NCBI RefSeq assembly: GCF_001548095.1
Contig: NZ_AP014815.1
Location: 1,363,656 to 1,427,655, forward strand
Origin: Geminocystis sp. NIES-3708
Lineage (GTDB): Bacteria > Cyanobacteriota > Cyanobacteriia > Cyanobacteriales > Cyanobacteriaceae
DNA length: 64,000 nucleotides
Direction: 5' to 3'
Below the pieces are notes generated by a model. It saw only the letters and a list, made by a program, of their open reading frames with translations, did no database searches and had not been told where the DNA came from. Position numbers and translations under genes: made by a program. Every line of letters begins with the position of its first letter. The stretch's first letter is position 1. Shown here piece after piece: positions 46,019 through 56,283 of the stretch.

Positions 46019-46804
46019 TCATCTTTCAACGTTAACTCTTTGAGTAATCATTCTAATGCCATCAGTACGAATTAAAAGAACTGAGTACCAATGATCTTCT
46101 TCTGTGAGGGGTAATTTGACTCGTTTGAAAATACCTCCAGCGGATAACGCATCTAATTCTAGGTTTGAAGGTTTGAGATACAGTGAAGGATTAATTTTTT
46201 CTTCTATAGCGGCTCCTAAAATAATATCCGATCCGACAGGGTCTTGTAAAATAACATCAAAATCGAATTCTTGTCCGGGACGAGCTTTTTCTGGTAAATT
46301 AATTCTTACGACAGGAGGATTTTGCCCAGAAGTTATTTCATTTTTTTCCTTGAGAATTTTTTGTTTTACTAATTGATTATCGACAAAATATTGTTCTGAT
46401 TTTATTTCAGAATTTAAAGTCATTTTTTGATCATTAATTTTATAACTACCCTGAATATTAGTAGTAGTAATAGCAACTAATTGATTTTTGTCTTGACTCC
46501 ATGATTCAATTTTGGTTGTATATTTCAAATCATCATATTTTGACCATAATTGTTTTAGAGAAGAGGTAAAACTATCATAATTTAACCCATCTTGATTGGT
46601 AAATTGAGGAGAAATATTTTTTTCAATTGATTTCAAATCACGATTATTAGCTGCTAAATCTATTTTGCTTATTACTCCTAAAAGCTCTTTGGGAATATTA
46701 TTAGATTGTGCAACAACTTGATTATATTTAGTAAAAGTAAAACTAAAACTTAATATTACTAAAAGGAAAAATTTAAGACTTTTCTTCATGGTTTTATTGA
46801 TCAA
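46019..46804 (-). CDS. secreted conserved hypothetical protein (NTF2/DUF-like)
   Basis: A 261-aa protein with a signal peptide (about 1-32, ending VVAQS). The N-terminal half (LGVISKIDLAANNRDLKSIE, SSLKQLWSKYDDLKYTTKIE) has the pattern of an NTF2-like fold and the C-terminal half (RINLPEKARPGQEFDFDVIL...) looks like a beta-sandwich. This pairing is common in cyanobacterial periplasmic proteins of unknown role. It precedes the LCP gene on the same strand with a 70-bp gap after that gene's stop. Confidence 0.65.
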   Translation of the reverse strand: MINKTMKKSLKFFLLVILSFSFTFTKYNQVVAQSNNIPKELLGVISKIDLAANNRDLKSIEKNISPQFTNQDGLNYDSFTSSLKQLWSKYDDLKYTTKIESWSQDKNQLVAITTTNIQGSYKINDQKMTLNSEIKSEQYFVDNQLVKQKILKEKNEITSGQNPPVVRINLPEKARPGQEFDFDVILQDPVGSDIILGAAIEEKINPSLYLKPSNLELDALSAGGIFKRVKLPLTEEDHWYSVLLIRTDGIRMITQRVNVER

Positions 46805-46874
46805 AAATATAGTTTAATCTTAATATATTATAGATAAAGAAATTGACGGTAATAAAATTAAATCTCATTCCTTA

Positions 46875-48242
46875 TTATTTAACAAAGCTATCTTCTAAGA
46901 GTAGTTTTTCTGCATCATCTCCCAGACGAATAGTAATCTCAGAATCAATATCTCCCGTAGAGGAAGATTCTAATTCTCCAAAATGAAGGACATTATAAAG
47001 ATTTTTTGCTGATTGGTAATCTCCTTGTTGAACTATGATTTTAGTTATGGGTGTAGGATAAGGAGAATTTACAGAGATATAAACATTTTTAAAGCCATTT
47101 TTTTCTAATAATAAAGCTAATTTTTTTGCTAACTTAGGATTAGGAGTCGCATTTTGAATCCCAATTCTAATATTTTTGTTTAATTCATCATTACTTGATA
47201 AAAACGAGGCATTAGTTAAGTATTCATTAATAACTTTTTCTTTATTATCAGGAGAAATTAGCCAATAACTTAGACGATATTCATTCGGATAACTCGCTCT
47301 TCCGGGTAACATTACCATATGAATGTCTTGTTTATCTAAACTTAAACTATAAGCAGAAAGACTCAATATTTCTGATTGTGTTAAATCTGTATCAATCTCT
47401 TGCTGTAATAACTTAATTGCTTGAGGTATTTTAAAAATTGCTTGAGGAGATTGTAATTTTTCTCTTAATGCTTTTAATAATATTTGTTGTCTTTGTACTC
47501 TACCAATATCCCCTAAATTATCATAACGAAAACGAGCAAATTGTTCTGCTTGATCACCATTTAAAGTTTGTTTACCTTCTTTTAAATCAATATATAATCC
47601 TTGAGTTTTATCAGTATATTGCATATCCATTGGCACATAAACCTCAACACCACCGATTAAATCTACTAAATCTTTAAAAGCGTTAGTGGTAACTCGAATA
47701 TGTTTATCTATATTGATTCCTTCTAAATTTTCTTGAATAACTTCTTTAGTATAAGGCACACCACCGATGGCATTAGCACTATTGATTTTATCGTAGCTTC
47801 CGTTGGGTAAACGCACACGACTATCTCTAGGTATAGACAAAATTTTCAAGGAATGATCTTCAGGCTGAAATCTTACCAATAACATTGTATCGCTACGTCC
47901 AGAAAAACGAGTTTCTGGATTTTCTTCACTATTTGGTACTCTATCAATACCCATGACTAAAATGTTAACAGGATCTTGTAATTGTTGAGCAAAAAGAGAA
48001 CTAAAACCAAAATTTTTGAAGGCTTCGAGTTTTTCCAAGATAGGATTAATATCAATAGATACAGGGCTTTTTAAAGCAATACTCATACCGATAAAACTAG
48101 AGATAGCTGCCGTAACGGTAAAACAACCACCCCAAATAAAACCTTGTAGCAGAGGGGAAGTAGATTTCTTGACGGGGATAGATTTTTTTTTGCCTTGGGA
48201 GTTATTTGACTGATGGGTTGATTTATGATTCAATTTCACCAT
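46875..48242 (-). CDS. LytR-CpsA-Psr (LCP) family glycopolymer transferase
   Basis: A 455-aa protein: a short cytoplasmic N-terminus, one membrane helix (about 33-55), then the LCP domain with NILVMGIDRV, SDTMLLVRFQPEDHSLKILS, IPRDSRVRLPNGSYDKINSA and EQFARFRYDNLGDIGRVQRQ, which hold the conserved Asp and Arg residues for pyrophosphate-lipid binding. LCP enzymes attach glycopolymers to peptidoglycan or proteins. A C-terminal LytR_C domain (about 350-455, NIRIGIQNATPNPKLAKKLA) follows. The gene diverges from the mannose-1-phosphate guanylyltransferase gene. Confidence 0.92.
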   Translation of the reverse strand: MVKLNHKSTHQSNNSQGKKKSIPVKKSTSPLLQGFIWGGCFTVTAAISSFIGMSIALKSPVSIDINPILEKLEAFKNFGFSSLFAQQLQDPVNILVMGIDRVPNSEENPETRFSGRSDTMLLVRFQPEDHSLKILSIPRDSRVRLPNGSYDKINSANAIGGVPYTKEVIQENLEGINIDKHIRVTTNAFKDLVDLIGGVEVYVPMDMQYTDKTQGLYIDLKEGKQTLNGDQAEQFARFRYDNLGDIGRVQRQQILLKALREKLQSPQAIFKIPQAIKLLQQEIDTDLTQSEILSLSAYSLSLDKQDIHMVMLPGRASYPNEYRLSYWLISPDNKEKVINEYLTNASFLSSNDELNKNIRIGIQNATPNPKLAKKLALLLEKNGFKNVYISVNSPYPTPITKIIVQQGDYQSAKNLYNVLHFGELESSSTGDIDSEITIRLGDDAEKLLLEDSFVK

Positions 48243-48315
48243 TAATTTTTGCAGTTTCGATCTCTAATATTGATAACATAATCTTTGATTAATTGCGTAC
48301 TATTATCGCTTTATT

Positions 48316-49389
48316 TTGGCAAAAAATATGAAAAATACATTTGTAACTGTTATTTTAGCGGGAGGAAAAGGTGAAAGATTTTGGCCTTTAAGTCGATTAC
48401 AAAATCCTAAACAATTTCTTTCTCTCGATGGTAGTGGCAAAAGTTTGTTAGAAAACACTGCTAATCGTTTATTAAATTTAGCCAATGGTTGGGAAAATAT
48501 TGTCGTTATCACCTCTGAGTTATTAGCTGAGGCGGTAAAACAACTATTACCTTTATTACCCTCAGATAATATCTTAGTCGAACCTGTGGGAAAAGATACT
48601 GCTGCCGCCGTGGCATGGGCTAGTTTATATATTAAAGCTCATTATGGAGAAAATGCGATCGCAGGTTTTTTCCCCGCAGATCATTATATTGGTAATCAAG
48701 AAGAATTTGAAAAAATTATTAACACTGCCATAAATTTTGCTACAAAAAATGATGCTATTGTGACATTAGGCATTAAACCAGATTATCCCAGCACGGGTTA
48801 TGGTTATATTGAACAAGGAAAAAGCAAGACAGAAATTAATGAGTTGCCGATATATAAAGTAAGTCGCTTTGCGGAAAAACCTGATGAAGAAACAGCGAAA
48901 AAATTTATTGCTACGGGTAAGTATAGCTGGAATAGTGGGATGTTTATTTTTCAAGTCGGAGTTGTTTTAAAAGAATTAGCTAATTATGCACCACAAATTT
49001 TACAACCGTTACAAGAAAAAGGACAATTAGCCTATCAAGAATTAGAAAAAATTAGTATTGATTATGCCTTGATGGAAAAAACTGCCCTTGCTTACGTTAT
49101 CCCTGCGGATTTCGATTGGGATGATTTAGGAGATTGGAATGCTTTAGAAAGATTATTAACTGCTGAAAATAATAATGTGGTAATAGGGAATCATATCGGG
49201 GAAGATACAAAAAATTCTATTATTTATAACAACCAAGAAGAGGAAGTGATTATGACAATTGGTTTAGAAAATGTGGTAATAGTCAGAGATGGAAATGCAA
49301 CTTTAGTGGTGAATAAACATAAAACTCAAGATATAAAAAAAGCTTTAAAAATTTTACAAGAAAGAAAAGATAGTCAATTCTTTTTGTAA
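48316..49389 (+). CDS. manC: mannose-1-phosphate guanylyltransferase
   Basis: A 357-aa nucleotidyltransferase that makes GDP-mannose for exopolysaccharide and fucose routes. The signature LAGGKGERFWPLSR lies at about 14-27 with the pyrophosphorylase Lys in NPKQFL. Further motifs are VEPVGKDTAAAVAWA, GIKPDYPSTGYGYIEQG, FAEKPD and YSWNSGMFIF. It lacks the C-terminal phosphomannose isomerase domain of bifunctional enzymes. The divergent LCP gene is consistent with a cell-surface polysaccharide role. Confidence 0.92.
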   Translation: MAKNMKNTFVTVILAGGKGERFWPLSRLQNPKQFLSLDGSGKSLLENTANRLLNLANGWENIVVITSELLAEAVKQLLPLLPSDNILVEPVGKDTAAAVAWASLYIKAHYGENAIAGFFPADHYIGNQEEFEKIINTAINFATKNDAIVTLGIKPDYPSTGYGYIEQGKSKTEINELPIYKVSRFAEKPDEETAKKFIATGKYSWNSGMFIFQVGVVLKELANYAPQILQPLQEKGQLAYQELEKISIDYALMEKTALAYVIPADFDWDDLGDWNALERLLTAENNNVVIGNHIGEDTKNSIIYNNQEEEVIMTIGLENVVIVRDGNATLVVNKHKTQDIKKALKILQERKDSQFFL

Positions 49390-49526
49390 AACGATCAAAA
49401 ATGCACTAAGATTTTATAGTAAAGAATTAAAAATCTTATCAAAAATATTTTTATAAGATTAAAAAATAATTAGCAATTATTAATAATAATCACAAAACAA
49501 TCATTGTCCATTATCAATTAAAAGAC

Positions 49527-51338
49527 ATGGATTTTTTAAGCAACATTTCGCCTATTTTTCTGACTATTACTGTTTTAGTTGTTGCCTTAATTGCATTTAT
49601 CGCCGAATGGTTACCCGTCGATTTAACTTCTTTATCGGTAGCTGTGGTATTAATGCTATTAGGCTTAGTCTCGCCAGATGAGGGAATTTCTGGCTTTGGT
49701 AATTCTGCCACAATTACTGTTATGGCTATGTTTATTCTTAGTGCGGGGATTACGAAAACAGGTGTTTTAAATATCGTCAGAGATTGGCTAATTAAATGGG
49801 GAGGTTATAATCCCACAAGACAAATTTTAGTGATGGGTGGTATTGTAGGCTCTATTAGCGCCTTTATTAATAATACTGCCGTAGTAGCTATTTTTTTACC
49901 GATTGTTGAGCAGTGGAGTAAACAAACGAAAGTTTCTGTTTCCAAGTTATTAATTCCTCTATCTTATGCTACCGTACTAGGAGGTATGATTACAGTTTTA
50001 GGAACTTCTACCAATATTTTAGCGAGTGGAATAGCAGTACAATTAGGTTATGAAGAATTTAGTATTTTTCAGTTTACTCAATTAGGTTTACCCACTTTTC
50101 TGATTGGTTTAATCTATCTTGCCTTTGCATGTCCAAAATTACTACCTGCACGTAAACCACCCGGAGGGGAATCTTTAAGTGAAGATTATGAGTTGAAAGA
50201 ATATGTGAGTGAAATGATTATTCCTCCTAAATCGAGTTTAATTGGGCAAACTTTACGTAGCAGTGAAATTCAGAGAAAATTTGATTTAGATGTCTTAGAA
50301 ATTATACGTAATGATGAACATTTTCCACCACCTTTAGCAGATAAAGTATTAGCGGTTGGTGATATTTTATTAGTGAGAGGAAGTCGTAGTAATTTATTGA
50401 ATATTAAAGATGAAAAAGGGGTAGAAATTTTAGCTGATTTTAAATTTAATTCAGAGACTTTAGAAAAAGAATATAGAAATCAAGAAGAAAAAATTGCTGA
50501 GGTTTTAATTTTATCAAACTCTCGTTTAATTGGTTCAACATTAAAAGATTTACGTTTTAGGCAACGTTATAATGGTACTATTTTAGCCATAAGAAGAGGG
50601 CAAGAATTGATTAGAGAAAGACTTGGTAAAATTACTTTAAAATTTGGTGATTTATTATTAATTCAAGCACCAAAAGAGAGTTTTATTGGTTTACAAACTA
50701 CCAGAGAATTATTAGTTTTAGAAGAAAAAAATCGAGAAAATTTAAGACAAGATAAATCTTTCATTGCTTTAGCTATTATTGTAGTAGTAATAATAATCTC
50801 AGCTTTAGATATTCTGCCCATTTTAACAGCTAGTTTAATCGGTGTTATTTTAATGGTGATTACTGGTTGTTTAAAACCGGGGGAAATTTATGGTGCTGTG
50901 CGATGGGATATAATTTTTTTATTAGCTGGATTAATTCCTCTTGGAGTGGCAATGGATAACTCCGGCACTAATCAATGGTTAGCTGATAAATTATTAGCGG
51001 TGACGGATAATCTATCACAATATTGGATTTTGGTGCTATTTTACTTTGCAACTTCCCTGTTAACAGAAGTTTTATCAAATAACGCTGCGGTGGTTTTAAT
51101 GATTCCTATTGCTGTTAAAGTGGCAGAAACTATTAGTCTCGATCCTTTATCATTTATGTATGTAGTAACATTTGCCGCTTCTAATAGTTATTTAGCACCC
51201 ATTGGCTATCAAACTAATACCATGGTATATGCACCAGGTGGTTATAAATTCTTAGATTATACCCGTGTTGGTTTTCCTCTTACCATTGCCTTAACTCTTA
51301 TTACTCCCCTATTAATTATGAAGATTTATGGAGTTTAG
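49527..51338 (+). CDS. SLC13/DASS-family permease with two TrkA-C domains
   Basis: A 603-aa transporter. N-terminal membrane helices (to about 205) contain the GNSATITVMAMFILSAGI and LGTSTNILASG motifs of the family. Two soluble TrkA-C (RCK-C) domains follow at about 220-300 and 315-395 (LIGQTLRSSEIQRKFDLDVL and LIGSTLKDLRFRQRYNGTIL), then a second membrane half with SNNAAVVLMIP and SNSYLAPIGYQTN. Cyanobacterial members of this type include sulfate and other anion/Na+ symporters. The substrate cannot be assigned here. Confidence 0.9.
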   Translation: MDFLSNISPIFLTITVLVVALIAFIAEWLPVDLTSLSVAVVLMLLGLVSPDEGISGFGNSATITVMAMFILSAGITKTGVLNIVRDWLIKWGGYNPTRQILVMGGIVGSISAFINNTAVVAIFLPIVEQWSKQTKVSVSKLLIPLSYATVLGGMITVLGTSTNILASGIAVQLGYEEFSIFQFTQLGLPTFLIGLIYLAFACPKLLPARKPPGGESLSEDYELKEYVSEMIIPPKSSLIGQTLRSSEIQRKFDLDVLEIIRNDEHFPPPLADKVLAVGDILLVRGSRSNLLNIKDEKGVEILADFKFNSETLEKEYRNQEEKIAEVLILSNSRLIGSTLKDLRFRQRYNGTILAIRRGQELIRERLGKITLKFGDLLLIQAPKESFIGLQTTRELLVLEEKNRENLRQDKSFIALAIIVVVIIISALDILPILTASLIGVILMVITGCLKPGEIYGAVRWDIIFLLAGLIPLGVAMDNSGTNQWLADKLLAVTDNLSQYWILVLFYFATSLLTEVLSNNAAVVLMIPIAVKVAETISLDPLSFMYVVTFAASNSYLAPIGYQTNTMVYAPGGYKFLDYTRVGFPLTIALTLITPLLIMKIYGV

Positions 51339-51388
51339 AATTATTGAAAATTAGGATTCATAAATATAGAAGTTAAATGTGTTTTAGC

Positions 51389-51904
51389 TTAATTGTTAAT
51401 TATATAAAAGCGTTTTTTATTTTCATCAAAAAATATACCATATTCTATTAGTTCATCACCTTTTGTCTTTAAAAAACTGTCATAGCCGAAATATCTTATA
51501 TAATCAGTTTTTTTCAACCTTTGCCATACTTCTTGACGAGGTAAATAAACTCTTTTACTAATATCTTCTTGAGGTAAATTAGATAATAATGGTGGAAGAT
51601 TAGATAAATTTTCTTTTTGAAGATAATTATTATTTTCTTTTAATTGTGATTCTAGTTTTTCAATTCTAGCTATCAAAGGTTGTAGAGATTCACTGAGAAT
51701 TAAATTAATTTTTTCTTCTATATTAATGTTATCGTTTTTATTAAAAATGTCATCAATTGTTACTTGATTATTTTCTAAACAGGAATCAATAAAATTTTCA
51801 ATAATAACTAAATAATTAATCTCTTTTTTAGCACATAGTTTTTTAAATTTAGCCAGTTTTTCGGAATTAATTTTGAGAGATTCTACATCATTATTATTAG
51901 ACAT
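51389..51904 (-). CDS. conserved hypothetical coiled-coil protein
   Basis: A 171-aa soluble protein: an N-terminal helical segment (EKLAKFKKLCAKKEINYLVIIENFIDSCLE), a central coiled coil (about 65-100), and a C-terminal domain starting RVYLPRQEVWQRLKKTDYIRYFGYDSFLK. The C-terminal part recurs in small cyanobacterial proteins of unknown role. I do not recognise a function. It is convergent with the permease. Confidence 0.55.
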   Translation of the reverse strand: MSNNNDVESLKINSEKLAKFKKLCAKKEINYLVIIENFIDSCLENNQVTIDDIFNKNDNINIEEKINLILSESLQPLIARIEKLESQLKENNNYLQKENLSNLPPLLSNLPQEDISKRVYLPRQEVWQRLKKTDYIRYFGYDSFLKTKGDELIEYGIFFDENKKRFYIINN

Positions 51905-52028
51905 AAGCCCAAATCCATTGTTATTATAGCAGTTCTAAATCATTAAAAATTAAAAAATTAATTTGTCAATTTGATGATACCTGAAAGCCGATAAATACTA
52001 TAAGTTAAATGTATTTTAGCTCATTCAA

Positions 52029-52532
52029 TTAACCTTTGTTTATTTCCTCAACTAAATGGTTTAATTCAGGTATAATTAGCTTTTCTAAACCTAGTTTAAC
52101 GGCATTTTGAGAACCGGGCAACGAAAAGACAATTTTCCCGTTATATACTCCTCCTATAGCCCTAGAAGATATTGCCCTTGAGCCTATTTCTTGGTAACTT
52201 AAATAACGAAAAATTTCCCCAAAACCTGACAACGTTTTTTCTAAAATTCGACTGATTATATCATAAGTATTATCCCGTGGAGAAATACCTGTACCACCAG
52301 AAAAAATAATGCAATTTAATGCTTCATTGGATGCTAAATTTACTAATAAAGATTTTATTTCATGTGGCTCATCTTTAACAATCTGATAATTAATTATTTT
52401 ATGATTAGCATTAATTAATATTTCTTGGGCAATCTTACCACTAATATCTGTTTCAAAAGTGCGAGTATCACTAATGGTAACAACAGCACAATTAATACTT
52501 TTTTTCTGTGAATTTTGATGAGGAATAGACAT
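52029..52532 (-). CDS. moaB: molybdenum cofactor biosynthesis protein (MoaB/MogA family)
   Basis: A 167-aa MoCF-binding-fold protein with the family motifs VVTISDTRTFETDISGKIAQ, CIIFSGGTGISPRDNTYD and KIVFSLPGSQNAVKLGLEKL. MogA-type enzymes adenylylate molybdopterin before metal insertion, while many MoaB proteins have lost activity. The conserved GGTG and DNT residues are present here, so activity is plausible. No other moa genes are in the window. Confidence 0.9.
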   Translation of the reverse strand: MSIPHQNSQKKSINCAVVTISDTRTFETDISGKIAQEILINANHKIINYQIVKDEPHEIKSLLVNLASNEALNCIIFSGGTGISPRDNTYDIISRILEKTLSGFGEIFRYLSYQEIGSRAISSRAIGGVYNGKIVFSLPGSQNAVKLGLEKLIIPELNHLVEEINKG

Positions 52533-52673
52533 CAGAATCGATAATGATAAATGGGAAAAACTTTTATTACTTTGATCAATAATTAATTGGTAACAGTGAT
52601 ATTGGAAAAATCAATCAGTTAACATTTTATAAAATTACAATATTAATTGTTAATTGTTAATTATTAATTGATA

Positions 52674-53009
52674 TTAAGACTTAGTAAAGCCTAATCCTTT
52701 TTCTTCTGCATAACGTTCCATAAAACGCATAAATCTATCCCATTCTTGAGAAGATTTTATCAAATAAATTGCTTCTATAGCTTTAGGTTCACCATTAATA
52801 AATTTACATTTTACCTCACGAGTTACCAATTCTCCCTCTTCATCCACCAAGTACATTCCTGTAATTTCTTGAGTGTTGCCACTCTCTAGTACTTTTGAAC
52901 CTTCAAAACGAAATGTTGCAGTGCCATTACTACCGTCACGGGAACGAGTTAACTTAACATCAGGGATAGATTCTTCTACTATGCCTCTAGCAAATTCAAT
53001 TTGAGCCAT
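52674..53009 (-). CDS. psb28: photosystem II assembly factor Psb28
   Basis: A 111-aa soluble protein matching Psb28 throughout: [20 protein letters not shown] near the N-terminus, [20 protein letters not shown] in the middle and [20 protein letters not shown] at the C-terminus. Psb28 binds the cytosolic face of assembly intermediates of photosystem II (RC47) and protects them. Length is standard. Confidence 0.95.
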   Translation of the reverse strand: MAQIEFARGIVEESIPDVKLTRSRDGSNGTATFRFEGSKVLESGNTQEITGMYLVDEEGELVTREVKCKFINGEPKAIEAIYLIKSSQEWDRFMRFMERYAEEKGLGFTKS

Positions 53010-53137
53010 TGATGATATTTCCTATGATTTTTGATTAAACTATAACTTTACTTATCTTCTCATAACATTGAGTGATCAATAGTAAAATTTCAAGATTAGT
53101 CAAAAATAATCTTTTTGTCAATAATTGTAAAATATAA

Positions 53138-54655
53138 ATGTTAGAAGTAGAAGTACACGCAGAATTAAGAAATTTTTTACATAAAACAGAGGAATCTTCT
53201 TGGTTACATCATCTAACCATGGCAAGAATGGTAGCTCGTGGTTTAAGATTAAGACGATCAACAATTATCCAAACTGGGGTTAATTATGAACAATATTATC
53301 CAAGTTATTTAACTCCAGTTTTGTTATCTTCAGTTTCCGTCATTATCGTAGCAGAAAAAAAAATTCAACAAGCATTAATTAAAGAAAAAATTCCTTTTTT
53401 ACAAAAATATCTAAATACGCAAAAATTGGTAAAAAGTAAGTTTGATAAAATTTTTTTAAAAGAATTTCCTTTATATGTTATTGACTATGATGATTGGCTA
53501 GATTTACTAATGAACAATACACTAGATAATGATATTGTTAATATTATTGAAGAAGCAGAAAATTTACCAGATATTATTACTAAATATTTAACTCAAGAAA
53601 TAGTTTTTCAAGATTGGCATTCTTTATTGTTACTTTTTCCTCAACATCAAAATTTTATTAGAGAGAAATTAGCGAAACTAACTAAATTAATTTATAGTCA
53701 TCCTGTTAATCCTTATAATAGTTATTTATTAGAAGAAGAAGAAATAATCATAATTAATGAGTTATGTAATATAATTCATCGAGATATTGAAAATAAAGGT
53801 ACTTTACAAAAATTTATTAATTTACAAACAAAAATATTAGCAGATAAGTCATACATTAATTATTTTACGATTCATAGGAAACAAGGTTTTTTTTCTATTA
53901 AATCATTACCCTTAGAGTTAAAATTCTCTATTAATCATATTTGGGAAAATAAATCTTTAATTTTATTATCTAGTTATTTAGAGCCACAAAAATATCCTCT
54001 TGATTATAGCGAATATTTAGGATTAAATTTGGATAATTTTACCTGTTTAAAGTTTTCTCCTGATGGACAAAATAATAGTCTTAATCTTTATTTTCCTCGT
54101 AATTTTCCTTTTCCTAATAATTCTCAATTTCAAAGTAGAGTTACTCAAGAAATTTTAGCTTTAGTTAGCAGTATAAAAATTAATCATCATCCTATTATTA
54201 TTATTATTAATGATGTACCTTTACAGACACAAGTTACAGCTAATTTAGCCGCTTATTTTGGTTCAAGAGTACAATTAAATTCCATCAATATAGGAGAAAA
54301 TAGTATTATTGTTTGTGATATAAAATTTTGGTTGAATTATCAATCTAAATTATTAACCCCAATATTATTAATCTTTGCCACTTTACCAATTCCTTCTTTA
54401 GAAAATCCTCTAATTTCTGCACAGGTTACTCATTATAAAAATCAGAAAAAAGATTGGTTTCGCCTTTATTTATTACCTTTAGCTATTAAAATTTTGCAAC
54501 AATCAACTATGTCTGTTAGAAAAAATCAAGGGGTGATAGCATTATTAGATAATAGAGTTAATTATCGTAGTTATGGTGTTAATATTTTACGCTCTTTAGA
54601 ACCTTATGCTAAAATTAATTATGTTGATATTTTAGGAATGAATATAAATAGTTAA
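53138..54655 (+). CDS. conserved cyanobacterial protein, helicase-like remnant or relative
   Basis: A 505-aa protein. The N-terminus LEVEVHAELRNFLHKTEESS followed by HHLTMARMVARGLRLRRSTI resembles the opening of cyanobacterial proteins annotated as DinG-type or other helicases, and LLIFATLPIPSLENPLI resembles their C-terminal phrase. No Walker A lysine loop or DEAD/DEAH box is seen, so ATPase activity is doubtful. It lies 69 bp upstream of the cobL pseudogene on the same strand. The function is unknown. Confidence 0.5.
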   Translation: MLEVEVHAELRNFLHKTEESSWLHHLTMARMVARGLRLRRSTIIQTGVNYEQYYPSYLTPVLLSSVSVIIVAEKKIQQALIKEKIPFLQKYLNTQKLVKSKFDKIFLKEFPLYVIDYDDWLDLLMNNTLDNDIVNIIEEAENLPDIITKYLTQEIVFQDWHSLLLLFPQHQNFIREKLAKLTKLIYSHPVNPYNSYLLEEEEIIIINELCNIIHRDIENKGTLQKFINLQTKILADKSYINYFTIHRKQGFFSIKSLPLELKFSINHIWENKSLILLSSYLEPQKYPLDYSEYLGLNLDNFTCLKFSPDGQNNSLNLYFPRNFPFPNNSQFQSRVTQEILALVSSIKINHHPIIIIINDVPLQTQVTANLAAYFGSRVQLNSINIGENSIIVCDIKFWLNYQSKLLTPILLIFATLPIPSLENPLISAQVTHYKNQKKDWFRLYLLPLAIKILQQSTMSVRKNQGVIALLDNRVNYRSYGVNILRSLEPYAKINYVDILGMNINS

Positions 54656-54724
54656 TAATAAAAGGTTAACTATAGTACATCAATTTATTAAAAAATAATA
54701 GGAATTCATTAGATATTCTTATTT

Positions 54725-55600
54725 ATGCTTCTGAGAATTATTGGTATTGGCTTAAAAAGTGCAAATATCTTAATCAATTCAGTTTTAGAATTAGAAATAG
54801 TTAATCAAGCCACAGTTTTAATTAGTGATAATCACGATTTAAAATCTTTTAGTAATCACTTTGCTATTCAAATAGGGATTAATAACTTAGAAAAAATACT
54901 TAATAATATTAAAAAGTATCAAAAAATAGGAGAAAATATATTAATATTAGCGGCAGAAAATCTTTTATTTTTTGATAATTGGCGGAATATGATTAACTAA
55001 CTTTATACCTGAAAAATTCTAATTTTATCTTCATCATATTTCTGTAAAATTAGAATTTAATCCATTGAAATACTTTAGCAAGATACACTATTTATTAGTC
55101 TTGATTTTAGGTAAATAATATAAAAATTATTAATGATATAGTCATTTTAAATAAGAATGAAACAGTTTAATAATATTAAAAATTCTCAAAAACTTTGATT
55201 TGTAGGCATTGTTCATCCTACATAATTTTTCCGATTGTCTCAGTGTTATTTTAATTAACTATAAAGCTGAAAATGTTATAGAAAATTTATCAAATTATGA
55301 TCGTATTTTTTATGCAGAAAGTGGAAGTAATTTAATTAAATTATTAAACATCTTTAAAACATAAAATTAATTGTGAAGAAAAAATAGTAATTAGTTTAGA
55401 TATTATCGAAAATTTAAACTGAGCTTGACAATATTTTAAACAAAATAATTAGCATTACAAGATTATTAACTGATAAATATCTAAGTCTTTAAATATTGGT
55501 AAAATATTCATTTAAACCATCTTAATTCTATTAATATTATTATAGCTAATCTATCAATAATTAATGAGAAAGGAGAAATTATTAATTATTTTTTCTGTTC
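54725..55600 (+). pseudogene. cobL: decayed precorrin-6Y C5,15-methyltransferase gene
   Basis: The open part (54725-55000, 91 codons) begins LRIIGIGLKSANILINSVLE and contains ENILILAAENLLFF, matching the CbiE opening of CobL. Beyond its stop, translations in shifting frames still follow the CobL order: FYLHHISVKLEFNPLK (about 55030-55078), LSNYDRIFYAESGSNLIKLL (about 55290-55350), CEEKIVISLDIIENLN (about 55373-55422) and LNHLNSINIIIAN (about 55515-55553). Frameshifts and a stop separate them, so a full-length gene has been lost. This suggests loss or rearrangement of the corrinoid pathway. Confidence 0.75.
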
Positions 55601-55640
55601 AATTAGGATATAGTAAACATAATAAATAAATTAAAAATCT

Positions 55641-56189
55641 ATGTTAGAAAAGCAAGAATCACCTGAAATTTTATCATCTCGTTTATTTTTTCAAGGAAAA
55701 AAGTTTCAATTTGAAGTTAATAGATTAAAATTACCAAATGGTATAGAAGGTGAATGGGAATGTATTCGTCATCCTGGTGGTGCTTTGGCTGTGCCTATTA
55801 CCAATGACGGTAAATTAGTTTTAGTACGTCAATATCGCTTTGCTCTTAAAAGTCGATTATTAGAATTTCCAGCAGGTACAGTAGAAGAAGGAGAAAAACC
55901 CGAAATTACCATTAAACGAGAAATAGAAGAAGAAACAGGCTATCGTGCTCATAAATGGTGCAGTTTAGGTAAATTTGCTCTTGCCCCTGGATATTCTGAT
56001 GAATATATTTATGCCTTCCTTGCTCAAGAATTAGAAAAATTACCCAATCCCCCTAAGCAAGATGAGGATGAGGATATTGAAGTGGTCTTAATGACTCCCG
56101 ATGAGTTTGAAAAATTAGCCATGACTGGTAACGATATTGATGCCAAAACTATCTCTAGTTATTTTCTAGCTCGTCCTTTTCTGTTATGA
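55641..56189 (+). CDS. NUDIX hydrolase (ADP-ribose pyrophosphatase type)
   Basis: A 182-aa enzyme with a full Nudix box at 79-101: GTVEEGE, then REIEEETGY, i.e. G-x5-E-x7-REUxEExGU. The preceding PGGALAVPITNDGKLVLVRQ and LLEFPAG match ADP-ribose and nucleotide-sugar pyrophosphatases, which clear toxic ADP-ribose in the cytosol. It stands alone after the cobL pseudogene. Confidence 0.9.
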   Translation: MLEKQESPEILSSRLFFQGKKFQFEVNRLKLPNGIEGEWECIRHPGGALAVPITNDGKLVLVRQYRFALKSRLLEFPAGTVEEGEKPEITIKREIEEETGYRAHKWCSLGKFALAPGYSDEYIYAFLAQELEKLPNPPKQDEDEDIEVVLMTPDEFEKLAMTGNDIDAKTISSYFLARPFLL

Positions 56190-56283
56190 TTTTTTTATAG
56201 TGGGTTTTCTATATTCAAAATTATTAAAACAAAGATCAATAGTCTTAAACTTACCAAAAAAATTAAGTCATAAAAAATAAACA

